From Bugula neritina (taxonomy: Eukaryota; Bryozoa; Gymnolaemata; Cheilostomatida; Bugulidae): 64,000 nt of DNA. Shown piece after piece: positions 35,025 through 47,507 of this stretch. Position 1 is the stretch's first letter; each line of letters begins with the position of its first letter. The translations under genes and the position numbers were made by a program. The stretch covers positions 15,499,133 through 15,563,132 of the forward strand of contig OZ037769.1 in NCBI GenBank assembly GCA_964035545.1, read 5' to 3'. The notes below the pieces were generated by a model. That model was not told the origin of the DNA. It searched no databases and worked only from the letters and a program-made list of their open reading frames with translations.

Positions 35025-38000
35025 TATTTTAATTATATATTATATATAATACTAGCTATTTTAATATATATATATATAATAATATTTTAATATTTAATGA
35101 ATATAATATTGTTTCATTCCACAGCTGACTATCCAAATCTGGACCAACTAAGATTAGCCAAGATGGACAAGGAACTAAAGTTGCGTTTATACCTCTGCTG
35201 AAAAAAGTACCGAGTTTAAGTTAATAATGCTTATCCGGGTACCCCTTTATAGTCAAGCTGAAACTCGTTGAAATCATATTGATGCGGTTGCTCACTTTCT
35301 GAAATTGAAATTTGACTCGCATAATAGCTATTTGATGCCCTTTGTAAACGTCGTGAATTAGTGAAGCGGAAAGCATAAAGGCGATAATTGAGAAGGCGTA
35401 GGCTATATTATTATAACCGTATAAGTACGTTGTCTAATCGCCAAAGTAATAACTAAATAACGATGTTTACAAGGAGTTATTACTCTTATTCTAAAATTGG
35501 CCGATTAAGTTATCGCAGTACAAAAATTTCAACGGGTGGCTTTTACAATGCAATGCAACTCGGAGAAATTTCAACCCGGCCAAATTGAAATTTTGACCGA
35601 AAATCGTGAAGGTATAAACGCAACTTTAGAGAAAACATCTTGAAGTCGGCTAAACAGAGCTATGCCCCGGCAGAGGTACGTGCTGTCGGCTTTTTGGAAC
35701 TTAGTCTTGCTGCTGAAAGCACCTGACCCTGCAGTGAATGAGTTCCGCATTGTCATCACCCCATTATATACAGTAGTTGTGGTGAAAATTTAGATTTGAA
35801 TATCTTTCGAGTTTCTCGGAAAGAATTTATATAATAATTTACTGTGCATTTATTATTTTAGTCATATAGTGAAACAGTATAGTATTATATGCTAGCTGCC
35901 ACAAATATTATGTAACAGAGAGAATATACTGAGAGTTGATAAATTACTGAACACAAAAATTCAGATTTGCTTTTGCTGACAATGCTTGGGAGAGTTCTGC
36001 AGATCGTCTCCAATATACCTGGAATATACTGTAGATAGCACCTTTTAGGTGAATTTTAATGTGAATTACATCTGACAGAGGTTGGAGTTGCTAAAAATAT
36101 TCATCTCAGGAAACTCTGAAGTTACACACAGTCTAAAATTTTGAGACTTTTGCAAAAAGCTATACAGTGTTCACTAAATAACCATTCTCATTATGACAAT
36201 AGAGGGGTTTCAGACATCCCTCCAGAGGAATTTGTATTTTAAAGTTGTCTCCCCCTACAGGTATTGGGGGCAGTCTCCATGATATATAGAAGGCCCATAA
36301 AATAAGTAGAGATGTATGGTTTGAGTGAAGACTACTACTAGTATAAGTTTCATTTTTTCTGAGATTAATATTTTGGCATAGGTACACATATGAGCAGTTT
36401 CAGAAATTTTTTAAAAAATTTTGTTAATGATAAATGGCACAAAAAGAAAACTTCAAAGCATATTTGTGGTTTTGGTTATTGAGCAAATCTGAAGCTGGCA
36501 GCTGTCATTATTATTTGCTTTGCTGACTGTAACCAGTCTGGTTAGAGCTGCTAACCTTTCAACTCTTAGAACAATAATAACATGCTCGTACACTATATAG
36601 CTGCACTAGTGGGCTCTGTCTTACTGAACTCCAAATGCTCCAAATTATGGGTTGGAACACATGCCTGTACGTTTATGAAGGCACTGGCTCATTTGTATTA
36701 ACATGTTCACGTACTTACACACCTATACTATGAAAATAACTAAGCCACCCTACTATCTAATATTTCTATATATCAAAAAAATTATTATAAATATAAAGAT
36801 ATGTATTAAAATAGATAGATTAAATTTGTAATTTCAAACAACATCTTATCTAAAAATGCCAAACACTGTATAACTATATATATTTTTTAAAAGCATTTGT
36901 TTACATGGCATGCCTGCAAGTCAATGAAAATATTTAGAGAACAGTAAAAAGAAGCATATAAATTTCAGAATAGTTTCTTCTTTTCTGAGATGAATATTTT
37001 GGAAATGTCCCACCATTCAACATTTAAATTAAGTCTGTAAAAAAAATTTCACAGTGTATTTTCAATAAATAACTATTCTTGCAAGCTGTTTGTATACCAA
37101 CATTCCTAATAAAGAAATGTTTTTGGAGCATTGTAAATTGTATACTGCTGCATTGCAGAAAAAAAATCATCAAAAAAAAGCACTTTTCAGCCAAAGCAAC
37201 TTATTTTGTTTTCAAAAAAAGTTGAAATGTACATTTAGTACCAGCTGTAAAGTATAGAAAGAACGAACTGTGTCATAATGACTGCATTCTTATGACACTA
37301 ATAAAATTAAGATTGGCTTTACTCCATACGGGTCTTGCTCAAAGGTGGAGTTCTAAATAATGCTACTAAGTTTCACTAAATTCCCAGATAATACTTTTTA
37401 TATCAAATCATTTGGCTTTACTGATTTAGCTATATTATGTACATTTTGTACTTATTTATCTCTAGGTCAGATTTCAGCCATATATTTGACCGCATTGCTA
37501 TACTTCCTTTGTGCCAGCATTCTCTCCTTTATATCTTTTCTGTGGTTTCTAATAATTTTCAGTGGTATGTCACTGTATGTAAACTATGTGAACCATCAGG
37601 CTATCTCTTATACAATGCATGCTGCTATAAGAATAACAGCAGCTGTTTTGTATTCAATCAACCTCGTTGCAAGAATTTTGTTTGCTTGAAGCTCTCTGTT
37701 GAGTAGCTGTCTCTCTATATTACATAACTGCTTATTCAAGAAAGTGCACGATGAGAACTGTCCAACTTTAGCCGTCTAACTTAAATTACATTATATAGGA
37801 TTACATCACTACATAATAAGCTGATTAAACAACACATATAAATCAGCCAAAAACACCACACACTTGACTAGCTCTAGTTGGACTCATTTATATTTCGAGT
37901 TTTTTACATTACTTGAACATGCTTTAGCCAATTTGTTGCATTATTTTTCATCCATACATGTAATACAAAGATTTAGTATATTATTTTTTAGGTTTGGATT

Positions 38001-40566
38001 GTCTAATAGGCAGGTATCGCAGATATTTAATCAGACTGCGAAGTTGCTTAGAGAAGCTCTAAATCCAATGATAGTATTTTATCGACACAAGGAGGTTAAT
38101 AAAACAATTCCACCTCAATGAACTTTGACCTAGTTAACTAGACCACTGTAAAATGGCATGCCAGAACAAACACAAACCAGCTTGCAAGAATAATTATTCA
38201 TTGAAAATACACTGTGAAAAATTCTTTTACAGACTTAATTTAAATGTTGAATTGTGGGACATTTCCAAAATATTTATCTCAGAAAAGAAGAAACTATTCT
38301 GAAATTTATATGCTTCCTTTTACTGTTCTTTAAATATTTTCATTGACTTGCAGGCATGTCATGTAAACAAATGCTTTTAAAAAATATATATAGTTATACA
38401 GTGTTTGGCATTTTTAGATAAGATGTTGTTTGAAATTACAAATTTAATCGCTATCTATTTTAATACATATCTTTATATTTATAATAATTTTTTTGATATA
38501 TAGAAATATTAGATAGTAGGGTGGCTTAGTTATTTTCATAGTATAGGTGTGTAAGTACGTGAACATGTTAATACAAATGAGCCAGTGCCTTCATAAACGT
38601 ACAGGCATGTGTTCCAACCCATAATTTGGAGCATTTGGAGTTCAGTAAGACAGAGCCCACTAGTGCAGCTATATAGTGTACGAGCATGTTATTATTGTTC
38701 TAAGAGTTGAAAGGTTAGCAGCTCTAACCAGACTGGTTACAGTCAGCAAAGCAAATAATAATGACAGCTGCCAGCTTCAGATTTGCTCAATAACCAAAAC
38801 CACAAATATGCTTTGAAGTTTTCTTTTTGTGCCATTTATCATTAACAAAATTTTTTAAAAAATTTCTGAAACTGCTCATATGTGTACCTATGCCAAAATA
38901 TTAATCTCAGAAAAAATGAAACTTATACTAGTAGTAGTCTTCACTCAAACCATACATCTCTACTTATTTTATGGGCCTTCTATATATCATTGAGACTGCC
39001 CCCAATCCCTGTAGGGGGAGGCAACTTTAAAATACAAATTCCTCTGGAGGGATGTCTGAAACCCCTCTATAGAAAATGAAATAGCTAGACATAACACTTT
39101 ACCAAGCCAATGCACTAACACGAAATTATTAGCCCCTTGAATTCATACAATGAAATAAAACAATGGGACACAGAAATAAAATGTAAATAAGTGCAGTAGT
39201 ATAACAGTCTACTGAGGGCTATAAATATCCCATATAATTAATAGTATATACAGCATCATGCTGTGATTAGCATTGAAATTAGCTTGTTTAAATATGCATG
39301 TAGTGTATAAAACATTACTATAATATATAATTAAATTTTGAAATATAATATTTTTGGTTTAAATTCTTGTCTATACAAAAATAACCAAGTTCATTGATGA
39401 TTTTTAGATTTGACTATGCTGTTATAAAAAGCCTTAAATTTAAAGGAATGTAGTATAAGGAATATGTCGTGTTTATTTCCTCTAGCTGGAACCAGCGGCA
39501 GCATTTAGATGTGTCAGCGCTGCCGAAGCAGAGGAGATTGGAAACCGACTTTATGCTGGACACAGAAAGAAGAACAGTGATGGAGAGTCTGCTGCCAAAA
39601 ATGGTCAGGGTAGGGGCACAGCGGCAGCACCTAACAAACAGAGCAACCAATCAGTTGTGAGTGAGGCTAAGTTAACTAACCATCAGCTGTGCGTACAGTA
39701 ATATGTCACTCTCTTTGCACGTAGCACCTTGCACTCTCTTTTAACGTCTGCATGTGTATCATAGCTATAATACAGTATATATAGTTTTCTGCATGTAGTA
39801 TGATTAGTGCAATGTATATAGCAGTGTGCATGTTGTTTAAGAAGTTGCTCTCACCTCTCAATTAATGAAACTTTTAGCATAAGACTACAGGTAACATTTT
39901 AAGTTCCTTAGAGTAAGGAAATTAATTTTAGTCATTAGAAATTTTTTTAGATTGTTTTGTTTTAGATTGAAATACACTAGTTATAGTAAATTTTAATAAC
40001 TGGAGACTGTTTTTAAATATTATTTTGGCTAACCTATTATAACAGTGTAAAATAAAATTTAAAAACTTTTCCAGCTTGTATTAACTAATATTCATTGAAG
40101 TAGTTTATTACTAGTCTTTTATGCAAGTGTATTCTGCAAAACACTGCATGCAGCTATTGCTAACCTATTATACCCCAGCACTAACCCCCTCCCCCTCTCC
40201 CCCCCCCCCCGTCTTATATTATAAACTACATCATCTATCCACATTCTAGAGATGAAACTAAATAACTGAAGTAGCATTTACTAACCAATTCAACTAATAC
40301 TAATATATTTATTTTAATATAATATATATTTGATAATTCATAACAATCAGTATAATTATATAAATAATTTTGGATGTTACATTTAGAAAGACATAATTAG
40401 AGTAATCTGACCAATATATACAGGTATTTTCAAACATTGCTTATTATTTTATTGAGAGCGACATTTCGAAGTGATGATATATGTTGCAGAAGTTCCACAA
40501 AAGAGAGGGAGAAACACCGTCGGCTCATCAGCGAGACTCCACACCAACCTCCCCTACTCCGCTAAA
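34701..40566 (+). CDS. unidentified multi-exon gene model (tentative)
   Basis: Candidate exons: 34701-34795 (starts MAMCTTIVSIRDKNIRHLYS; donor TCAG then GTGAGT), 35125 onward (acceptor CACAG; ADYPNLDQLRLAKMDKELK), 39486-39657 (acceptor CCTCTAG; donor GTT then GTGAGT) and about 40491-40566 (acceptor GTTGCAG). Exons 1 and 2 join in phase. Exon 2 runs into the inverted-repeat element at 35175 and a stop about 24 bases later, so its true end is unclear. Exon 3 is open in two frames: LEPAAAFRCVSAAEAEEIG... continuing into exon 4 and a stop, or WNQRQHLDVSALPKQRRLE.... I do not recognise a family. It may be a gene damaged by the insertions in it, or a mixture of unrelated exons. Confidence 0.3.
34969..35023. 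repeat. (TA)n microsatellite
   Basis: About 27 uninterrupted TA units, with further TA-rich sequence to 35090. Confidence 0.95.
35175..35629. mobile_element. short inverted-repeat element inserted in a candidate exon
   Basis: CTAAAGTTGCGTTTATACCT at 35175 recurs as its exact reverse complement ending at 35629. Sequence outside the repeats is also related in inverted orientation (TTAGCC..AAGATG on both sides), so the terminal repeat may be longer and diverged. No ORF is specific to it and no target duplication is evident. Confidence 0.6.
36200..39070. mobile_element. 2.9-kb foldback element with ~0.9-kb inverted arms
   Basis: The left arm 36200-37092 and right arm 38177-39070 are reverse complements over about 890 bases with only scattered mismatches and small indels. 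The termini read TAGAGGGGTTTCAGAC, a hAT-like start. The 1.1-kb centre is AT-rich with no transposase that I can recognise; its open frames look like AT-rich hydrophobic noise. I found no 8-bp target duplication. The element lies between candidate exons at 35125 and 39486. Confidence 0.85.
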
Positions 40567-40731
40567 GTAAGATGCTCAAGGAATCCAGTCAAATTTATTG
40601 GTAAACATAAGTACGTCAATGACATTGCTCAGACCCAACCCCATCAGTACTAGTTCAACTTTCGCTGTGACCAGAGAATATATGCTAGATACTCGCCACC
40701 AGAGGGCGTATTCATTCTGACTCTGTAAGCA

Positions 40732-40763
40732 ATATTTGTACTGTTTTCAGTACAAATATTGAC
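40732..40763. repeat. perfect short hairpin
   Basis: CAATATTTGTACT and AGTACAAATATTG are exact inverted copies (13 bp) separated by a 6-base loop, GTTTTC. It could be a terminator-like hairpin or the remnant of an inverted-repeat element. Confidence 0.8.
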
Positions 40764-42262
40764 CCCTTCCTTGATAGTTTCATACATTGAACAATGGTTT
40801 CAGTTCGGTGGTTTCATAAAGTTGTCACGTGACACACCAGCCAATCAAATCATAACTTTCTGAAAAAGACTATCCCCCTCACCCATAAGGCTATAACACC
40901 ATATTTCAACTATTTATAGTTTTTGCTATAAATATAATCAGTTTTTCAACTCAATGAGTTTATTTCTTACTTCTCATATTTCTTATTTTATTTCAATAAA
41001 AGTTCAGTGGAAAACAAAGTGTTTGAAATATTACCCAGCTAAGAGATCAAATGAGTTCAAACGCTGCAAACATGCTAAGGCATTGCACTAGGTTATTGTC
41101 TGCATTAGAAATAGTCACATGACCTGTGTTGGGTTTCAAAACACCAGCTGTTTATTATGTAATCAACTTAGTGTTACAAGATCAGGTTTCAAAAGCCATA
41201 CCGCATAACAAATGACCAATTGTTTTACATATAAAAACATAAAATATATTTGCAACTAATTAATCAGTTAAAACTATTACAGCGAGTTGAACATGATTAA
41301 AAACTAAAACATTTTTGATGTTAGCTGAATGAATAACAATATAGAGAAGTTAATGAGATGGTATGATTAAATAAGTAAATGAATTGGACAAATAGAACAG
41401 TATAGACAGACAGACAGACAGGTTTTTGTGAATTTCATCGTCCATAAGTTTTATAATTGAAGCCAAAACCAAACTCTAAAATTTGTATATTCAATTTCAA
41501 TAGCAAAAACTTACATGAGTTACAATACCTTCTCAGAAGAGTGAGAATTAAGTTAAATTTCAATTTAATTTTAAATCTCTCACAAAAACATTAGGGAGAA
41601 ATTAACCAATAGAAGTAAGAATATGACTACAATGAGATGTACAGTCATAACTACTACAAAATTTATTAAAAAAAAAACCAAGCATAGCATAGAAAAGAGA
41701 GACTCTATAAAATAAACTCAAATAAAATGGTAGTAGAAAACTCCAAAATAGAGTGGTTTCTGCAGACTTAAAGTGAAACATGCAGATTATATGCACCAGA
41801 ATACGAAAACTATTAGCAACAGGAATATCTCATTTTATAACATGTGAGTTTCTAATTGCAATGAACTTAAAGTAAAACAGACAATGTTTAACAGAAAAAT
41901 AATGTCGGAGCAACTAAATAAAGGAGAAGATAACTCTATAATCGAGTGAGAGCCTTCAAACCTTTCCTTCTACCGGTATAAGTTGAGATTTACCAGGTTT
42001 ATGCGAGAAAGTAAAAAAGTGGGTGAGAGAAATTTAAATTGGTCAGCTCAGCTACTTCAAAAAGTTGATTTATAAAATCAATTTTGATTTATAGTTTTTG
42101 ATTTTGAATAATTATAAATTACTAGCTAAAATAAAATAAAACTTGAAGCAAAGGTCACCAAAGACGACGAAAAGTAAATTGCATAACTAGAAAAATATTG
42201 GAAAAATAAAGCACAGGAGATGACTACCAAGGTGAAGGTCATTCACATAGCCTAAGGTTTCC
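40764..42262. other. intergenic region, no gene seen
   Basis: AT-rich sequence with a short ACAG run at 41403-41420 and no exon-like structure on either strand. The part next to 42262 is the TLR gene 3'UTR. Confidence 0.4.
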
Positions 42263-45200
42263 TCAGACATTTACAGCATTGGCTGTGGCTCTCCAGGCCT
42301 CTGCCAGCTTCCCATTAAGTATGTGAAGACAATGAACATCCGCCTTCCACTCAATACACTCTCCTCGTGTGTACGCAGGATGCAGCAACTACAGACCAGG
42401 TACAAGGGTACACAACTTTCAACACATCAAATACAAGGGTAGACAACTTTCAACATAGCAGTATATAAGAGTAGACAACTTCCAGCAGCAGAGTTTGATT
42501 AGTTAAGTTGGAAAACTAAGCACGTAAAAAAGTAGCAAATCAGCAATTGACTCCAAAAGGCATTGCCAAGCCAACCAAGGAATAATTTTGAACAGTTCAA
42601 TGACTTCTAAAACAAACAATTTAAAAAGAGCAAACACTTGCATGGCAATGAAATTAAAAGAGGTACATAAAAAATTTTAGGATTCAGAATTTGAAGAGGT
42701 GAAGCCAGATGAGTAAAATGGCTGAAGAAGTAAATGAGCCAACACAAACGCTGCTAAGTATGGCAGAACCAACCTTGGGGAGATATTTCACATTAAATCC
42801 CTCTTCACAGAGCAGAGCTATGATTGGCCTCTTCACTTCAAAAGAGCAGTCCAGCACCATTTCACACAGCCTGTCATCTCTACAGAGAAGGAGCTTATGA
42901 CTAGTAATAGTACATATTGAGGCCAATGCATATAGTAGGCTTATTAAATTTTTAGCTTTAAATTTCCACACATTCGCGTGTAATTTGAGTCTAGTAAATA
43001 TTTTCAGCTTGACACAAGAAAAGGAAATGCACAGTTACAATGGCCAATCAAAATACTTGAAGCTATAGTTTATCTGATCAAGAAACTAGTACCATACAGG
43101 AAGTCCATGCTCACCGGTAATGCTTGCAGACGTACACCAAGATTGAAGCACTACTGTTCAGATTATCAAATATGTTGGCAATTCTAGTCTTCCCAGGATC
43201 ATCTAGCTCTCCGTGTGCTATTGGGAAATCCCCCTCATGAGCTCTGGAAAACTCCTAGAAAACACAGACATGTGACAATAGAAGACAACTACCAACAGTG
43301 AGTTCTACTCACATAATCTTATATGAAAAGCAGAGAGTAACTAACTAGCGTAACACTAACTACAGCCACTGCTATGTCATGTACGAAGATCATACGTTAA
43401 GCAAGAAATAGTCTGTGGCTTAATTTAGCAGCATGCTTTCTTCACGCATCTTCTATCAGCATGAAGCCTGTACCTTGTTGTTATCAATGCGGGGGAGAAG
43501 CTGCCTGCAGACGAAATCTTTACACGTCCTTTTCGAGCAGTGGGATAGAAATGCTGCAAACTTGTTCTGTGAGCCAATCAGTGGCTGCCGTTCACCGACA
43601 GCGGACATTGTGGTGACCTTATAGATAGCGTACCTTATCTTCCATCTGTACCGATAGAGGGTGCACACGATCACCAACATGATTATCACACCTAAAGAGA
43701 ACAGATAACTCTTAAATATCAATAGACACTAAGCTTAGAGTTACGAAACTGGCACTTTCGAAGGCTCAAGGTAAAATTTTACTAAAGAAAGTATTACAAA
43801 AACAATATTCTTAAAATTTAGACACAAAAGCTACAATAAGTATGACAGAGAGATTGGTGTTTGGGCAAAGAGTGAGTAGATAATCAGAAGTTATAGCGAG
43901 CAAGAAGAGTTGCAGAGGTACGAGAGATATTTGTGTGCGGAATAGAGACTTACCTGCACCAACTCCCGTAACAATCCACACCCACTCTGGCAGACACTGT
44001 ACTATGCTCAGGTCATACTCTATAACCTTAGTTCCACGCAGATAGAGAGGGGAGGCACATGTGTATGTCCCGCAGTTCTTCACATTTACCCTTGAATACA
44101 TAATGACTGTCCAAATGAAGGCTGCGTGACATGACTATCTGGAACCACTGTTTGGCAAAATACTCAGCAACAGTATTTTAGGTTCTGTTAAAATTTTAAA
44201 CACCAACTGACACAGTAATTATACACTAACAGGTGCTGTATGACATCACAGGATACTGTATGACATCATAGGATACTGTATGACATGACAGGATACTGTA
44301 TGACATACTGTATGACATCACAGAGTACTGTATGACATCACAGAGTACTTACTGTATGATATCATAGGATACTGTATGACATCACAGAGTACTGTATGAC
44401 ATCAGAAAGTACAGAGAAAGCACATAATAGAATTGAACTTACTTAGTAGTCTTCAGCCAGTCCCTAAAAGACCTCATGTCACATGTGCAATCAAAGGGAT
44501 TGTCAGTCAAGTCTAGCAGAGAGAGATTCTGGAGGTCGGAGAAGGAAGTCTTGTTGAACAGAGCCAGTCTGTTGCTGTTTAGAAGAAGATTGTTGAGTCC
44601 CACAGAACCCTGAAGTAAACAAAAAGTTGTAGAATATGACGTGGACATACTATACAACCCAACACAACGAAGAGCTAACTGTAGACTCAGTACCTTGAAT
44701 GTCTGCTGAGCATCCCAGCTATAGATGTTATTGAATCCAAGGTTCAAGGTCACTAGCTGCTTAGTTCCGGATATCATCTGCGAAGGTAACATTTCGATGT
44801 CATTAGCCGACATATCAACTTCCTGTAATTTCTTGAGTCCCGACAGAAATCCTTCAACGAAAAAAATTTGACATTAAGACGAATTTGATATCTTATCTTG
44901 TAAAATACAGGAGTAGAGAAAAGTTTTCAGTGACTTACAAAATAGTTGAAAACAAGTAACTATGACCTATGGAAAGAATCACTTGCAAATAATAACACCA
45001 CCAAATAGAAATAATAACTCTATCAACACAAGAATGTGTGTGTGATTCTCACCTGCATATAATTGCAGTGAGGGACCGACAAAAGCAGTCCCCAATCGGT
45101 TGTTGTGCAAGTCCAACTGAGAGAGATTCGGTAAAGATTTGAAGAGCTGATAGTGGAAACTGGTCATACCGTTGTCACTGAGATTGAGATGTGAGAGCAT

Positions 45201-46401
45201 GCCCAGTGTGCCTTGGAATACTAAAGAAAATAGTTGGATCTCTGGTAAGCTATGAAAAAGTATCATCGTGTGGAAATTAACAAATCGTTATTCAAGTAGT
45301 GCCGTGATATCTACTGAAGTCTTTAGGATTTTATCTTTACGATAATTGAATGCATTGTTACAGCTCAAATTCAGCATATTTGTAATATATTAGGTTTTCC
45401 AAACCAGTTAAGGCAGAACAAGTGTTACTATGTTCATTCAAAAGTTAAACAAACACTAGAGAATAACTCTAATACTAACTGTTGCCATTGATAGACTTGA
45501 GATTGTTATGGTTGAGATCAAGAGATCGAAGTTGGGCGAAGGCATCAAATATACCGTTGGGCAAGTAGCTGAGAATGTTGTCTGACAAATCGAGAGTTTG
45601 CAGACTGATGAGACCTTCTAACGCCGCTGACGGCAGCTCCTGTAGTTGATTTGAGTTGAGAGTGAGAGTCGTCAGCTTGGTGAGGTGTTTGAATGGAGAG
45701 GAAATGAGCTTACCGATCCTGGAAATAGAGGAGTGATTCACACCACATAATATGAGGTGTTAACTCGTGAACAGTAGATAAGACACGCCAACTCATTCAA
45801 TTCATCAATAAAATCACAGTAGATCTGTTATAATTCAGTTCATTATCAATACAACTTTCATTATATAATGCAGACAATCTTCAAGCCTAAGTTCTGAGAA
45901 AAATAGGTTATAAAATCTCTGCAACACACATAAATTTAATACAAATCCGTACTGATTGTGATTTAGCCTGAGAGTGATGAGGCTGGAAGGAAACCTTGTA
46001 GCCGACACATATCTAATGATGGCATTAGATGAGAGGTCAAGGTTGGTGAGACGTAAGCAACCGTCAACACGAGGAGGCTCCGTAATACCAGTAGAGGATA
46101 TGAGAAGTGTGGTGAGATAAGAAAGGTGTGAGAAGGCTCCATCTTCTATGACCCGGATGTTCTTGTTACGGGAGAGATTAATTGTAGCGAGTCTGGTGCC
46201 AGTTCCTGTAATAGAGACTCGTTTGACAATGCTTGCAGACGTCAAACTGATTAGAATAAAGTGGCTATGACTCATAGTTCAGAGGAACCAAGGGTCACTG
46301 CTCCTAGGACACAAATTTAAAAACATTAGACTTGGTATTTTGAGGAGTTAAAATGTTTTTTGCAAATAATGTTTGCATAGAAGTGGTGAAAGTATTTCAT
46401 G

Positions 46402-46482
<81 letters not shown>

Positions 46483-46501
46483 CAGTAGAAGCAGTAGTAG
46501 C

Positions 46502-46559
<58 letters not shown>

Positions 46560-47456
46560 TTATTGGTAGTAGCAGTATTGGTAATAATAGTAGTAGTAGA
46601 ACTAGTAGTAGTAGTAGCAGTAGCATTGGTAGTAGTAGCAGTAGTAGTGGTAGTAGTAGTAGTAGTATTAGTAGTAGTAGTAGTAGTAGTAGCGGTAGTA
46701 GTAGTAGCAGTAGTATTAGTAGTAGTACTAGTAGTAGTAGTAGTAGTAGTAGTAGTACTAGTAGTAGTACGAGTAGCATAAACTTACCGAGTACAGTGAA
46801 AGTAGTATTGGGCACTTTGTTGGAAAGACCAAGATCAGATAATTCCAGGGAAGTAAGAGTTTTGCTGTTGGCAAAATCTTGTAAGATTATCTAGAAATAA
46901 AAAAAAAAATTTGCAGAAGGACATCTCAAATAGTTGAAGGAAGACACAGTCATGACTAATTAACGTTTTGACTGCGGCTTTGTTTCTGATAAACGAGAGT
47001 TGTGTTCACCACACGATTATTTTAATCTCAAACCAAAAGACAGAAGCATTGGCCACTAAATGCTAATAAGGCCCATGCGCGCACACACACACGTGCGCAC
47101 ACACATATAAATTTACCTGCAGTGTCTTGGCTCCAATCTCCGGGTTTTGTGATAGACTGAGAGAGCCGAGAGTTTTGAAGGGAGAGAAGCTGCCGGGCTC
47201 CACATGTCTGATGGCACAGCGACTCAGGTAGAGTCGAGACAGCTGAGTGCAGGATGAGAGACTTTGGAAGTCTGTTGTGTTGATGGCATCCACAGAGGGA
47301 TTGTTGCTCAGAGTGATTCTCTAGAAATTATTTACAACTCAAGATAAAGTCCCAGAATAGTGTACATGTATTACAACATTAAATACTGCGTCACAGAGCT
47401 CTGTTATATCTATATTATAAAATAAGGCAGTATAGATTAGCTATATACCGTAATAG

Positions 47457-47507
<51 letters not shown>

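Noticed and set aside
37360-37706. Hydrophobic ORFs in the centre of the foldback element
   Set aside because: AT-rich noise with no transposase motif, and two overlapping frames are equally open.
46348-46894. Long frames of poly-Ser, poly-Val and poly-Leu on both strands
   Set aside because: They are translations of the GTA trinucleotide repeat in a TLR intron.
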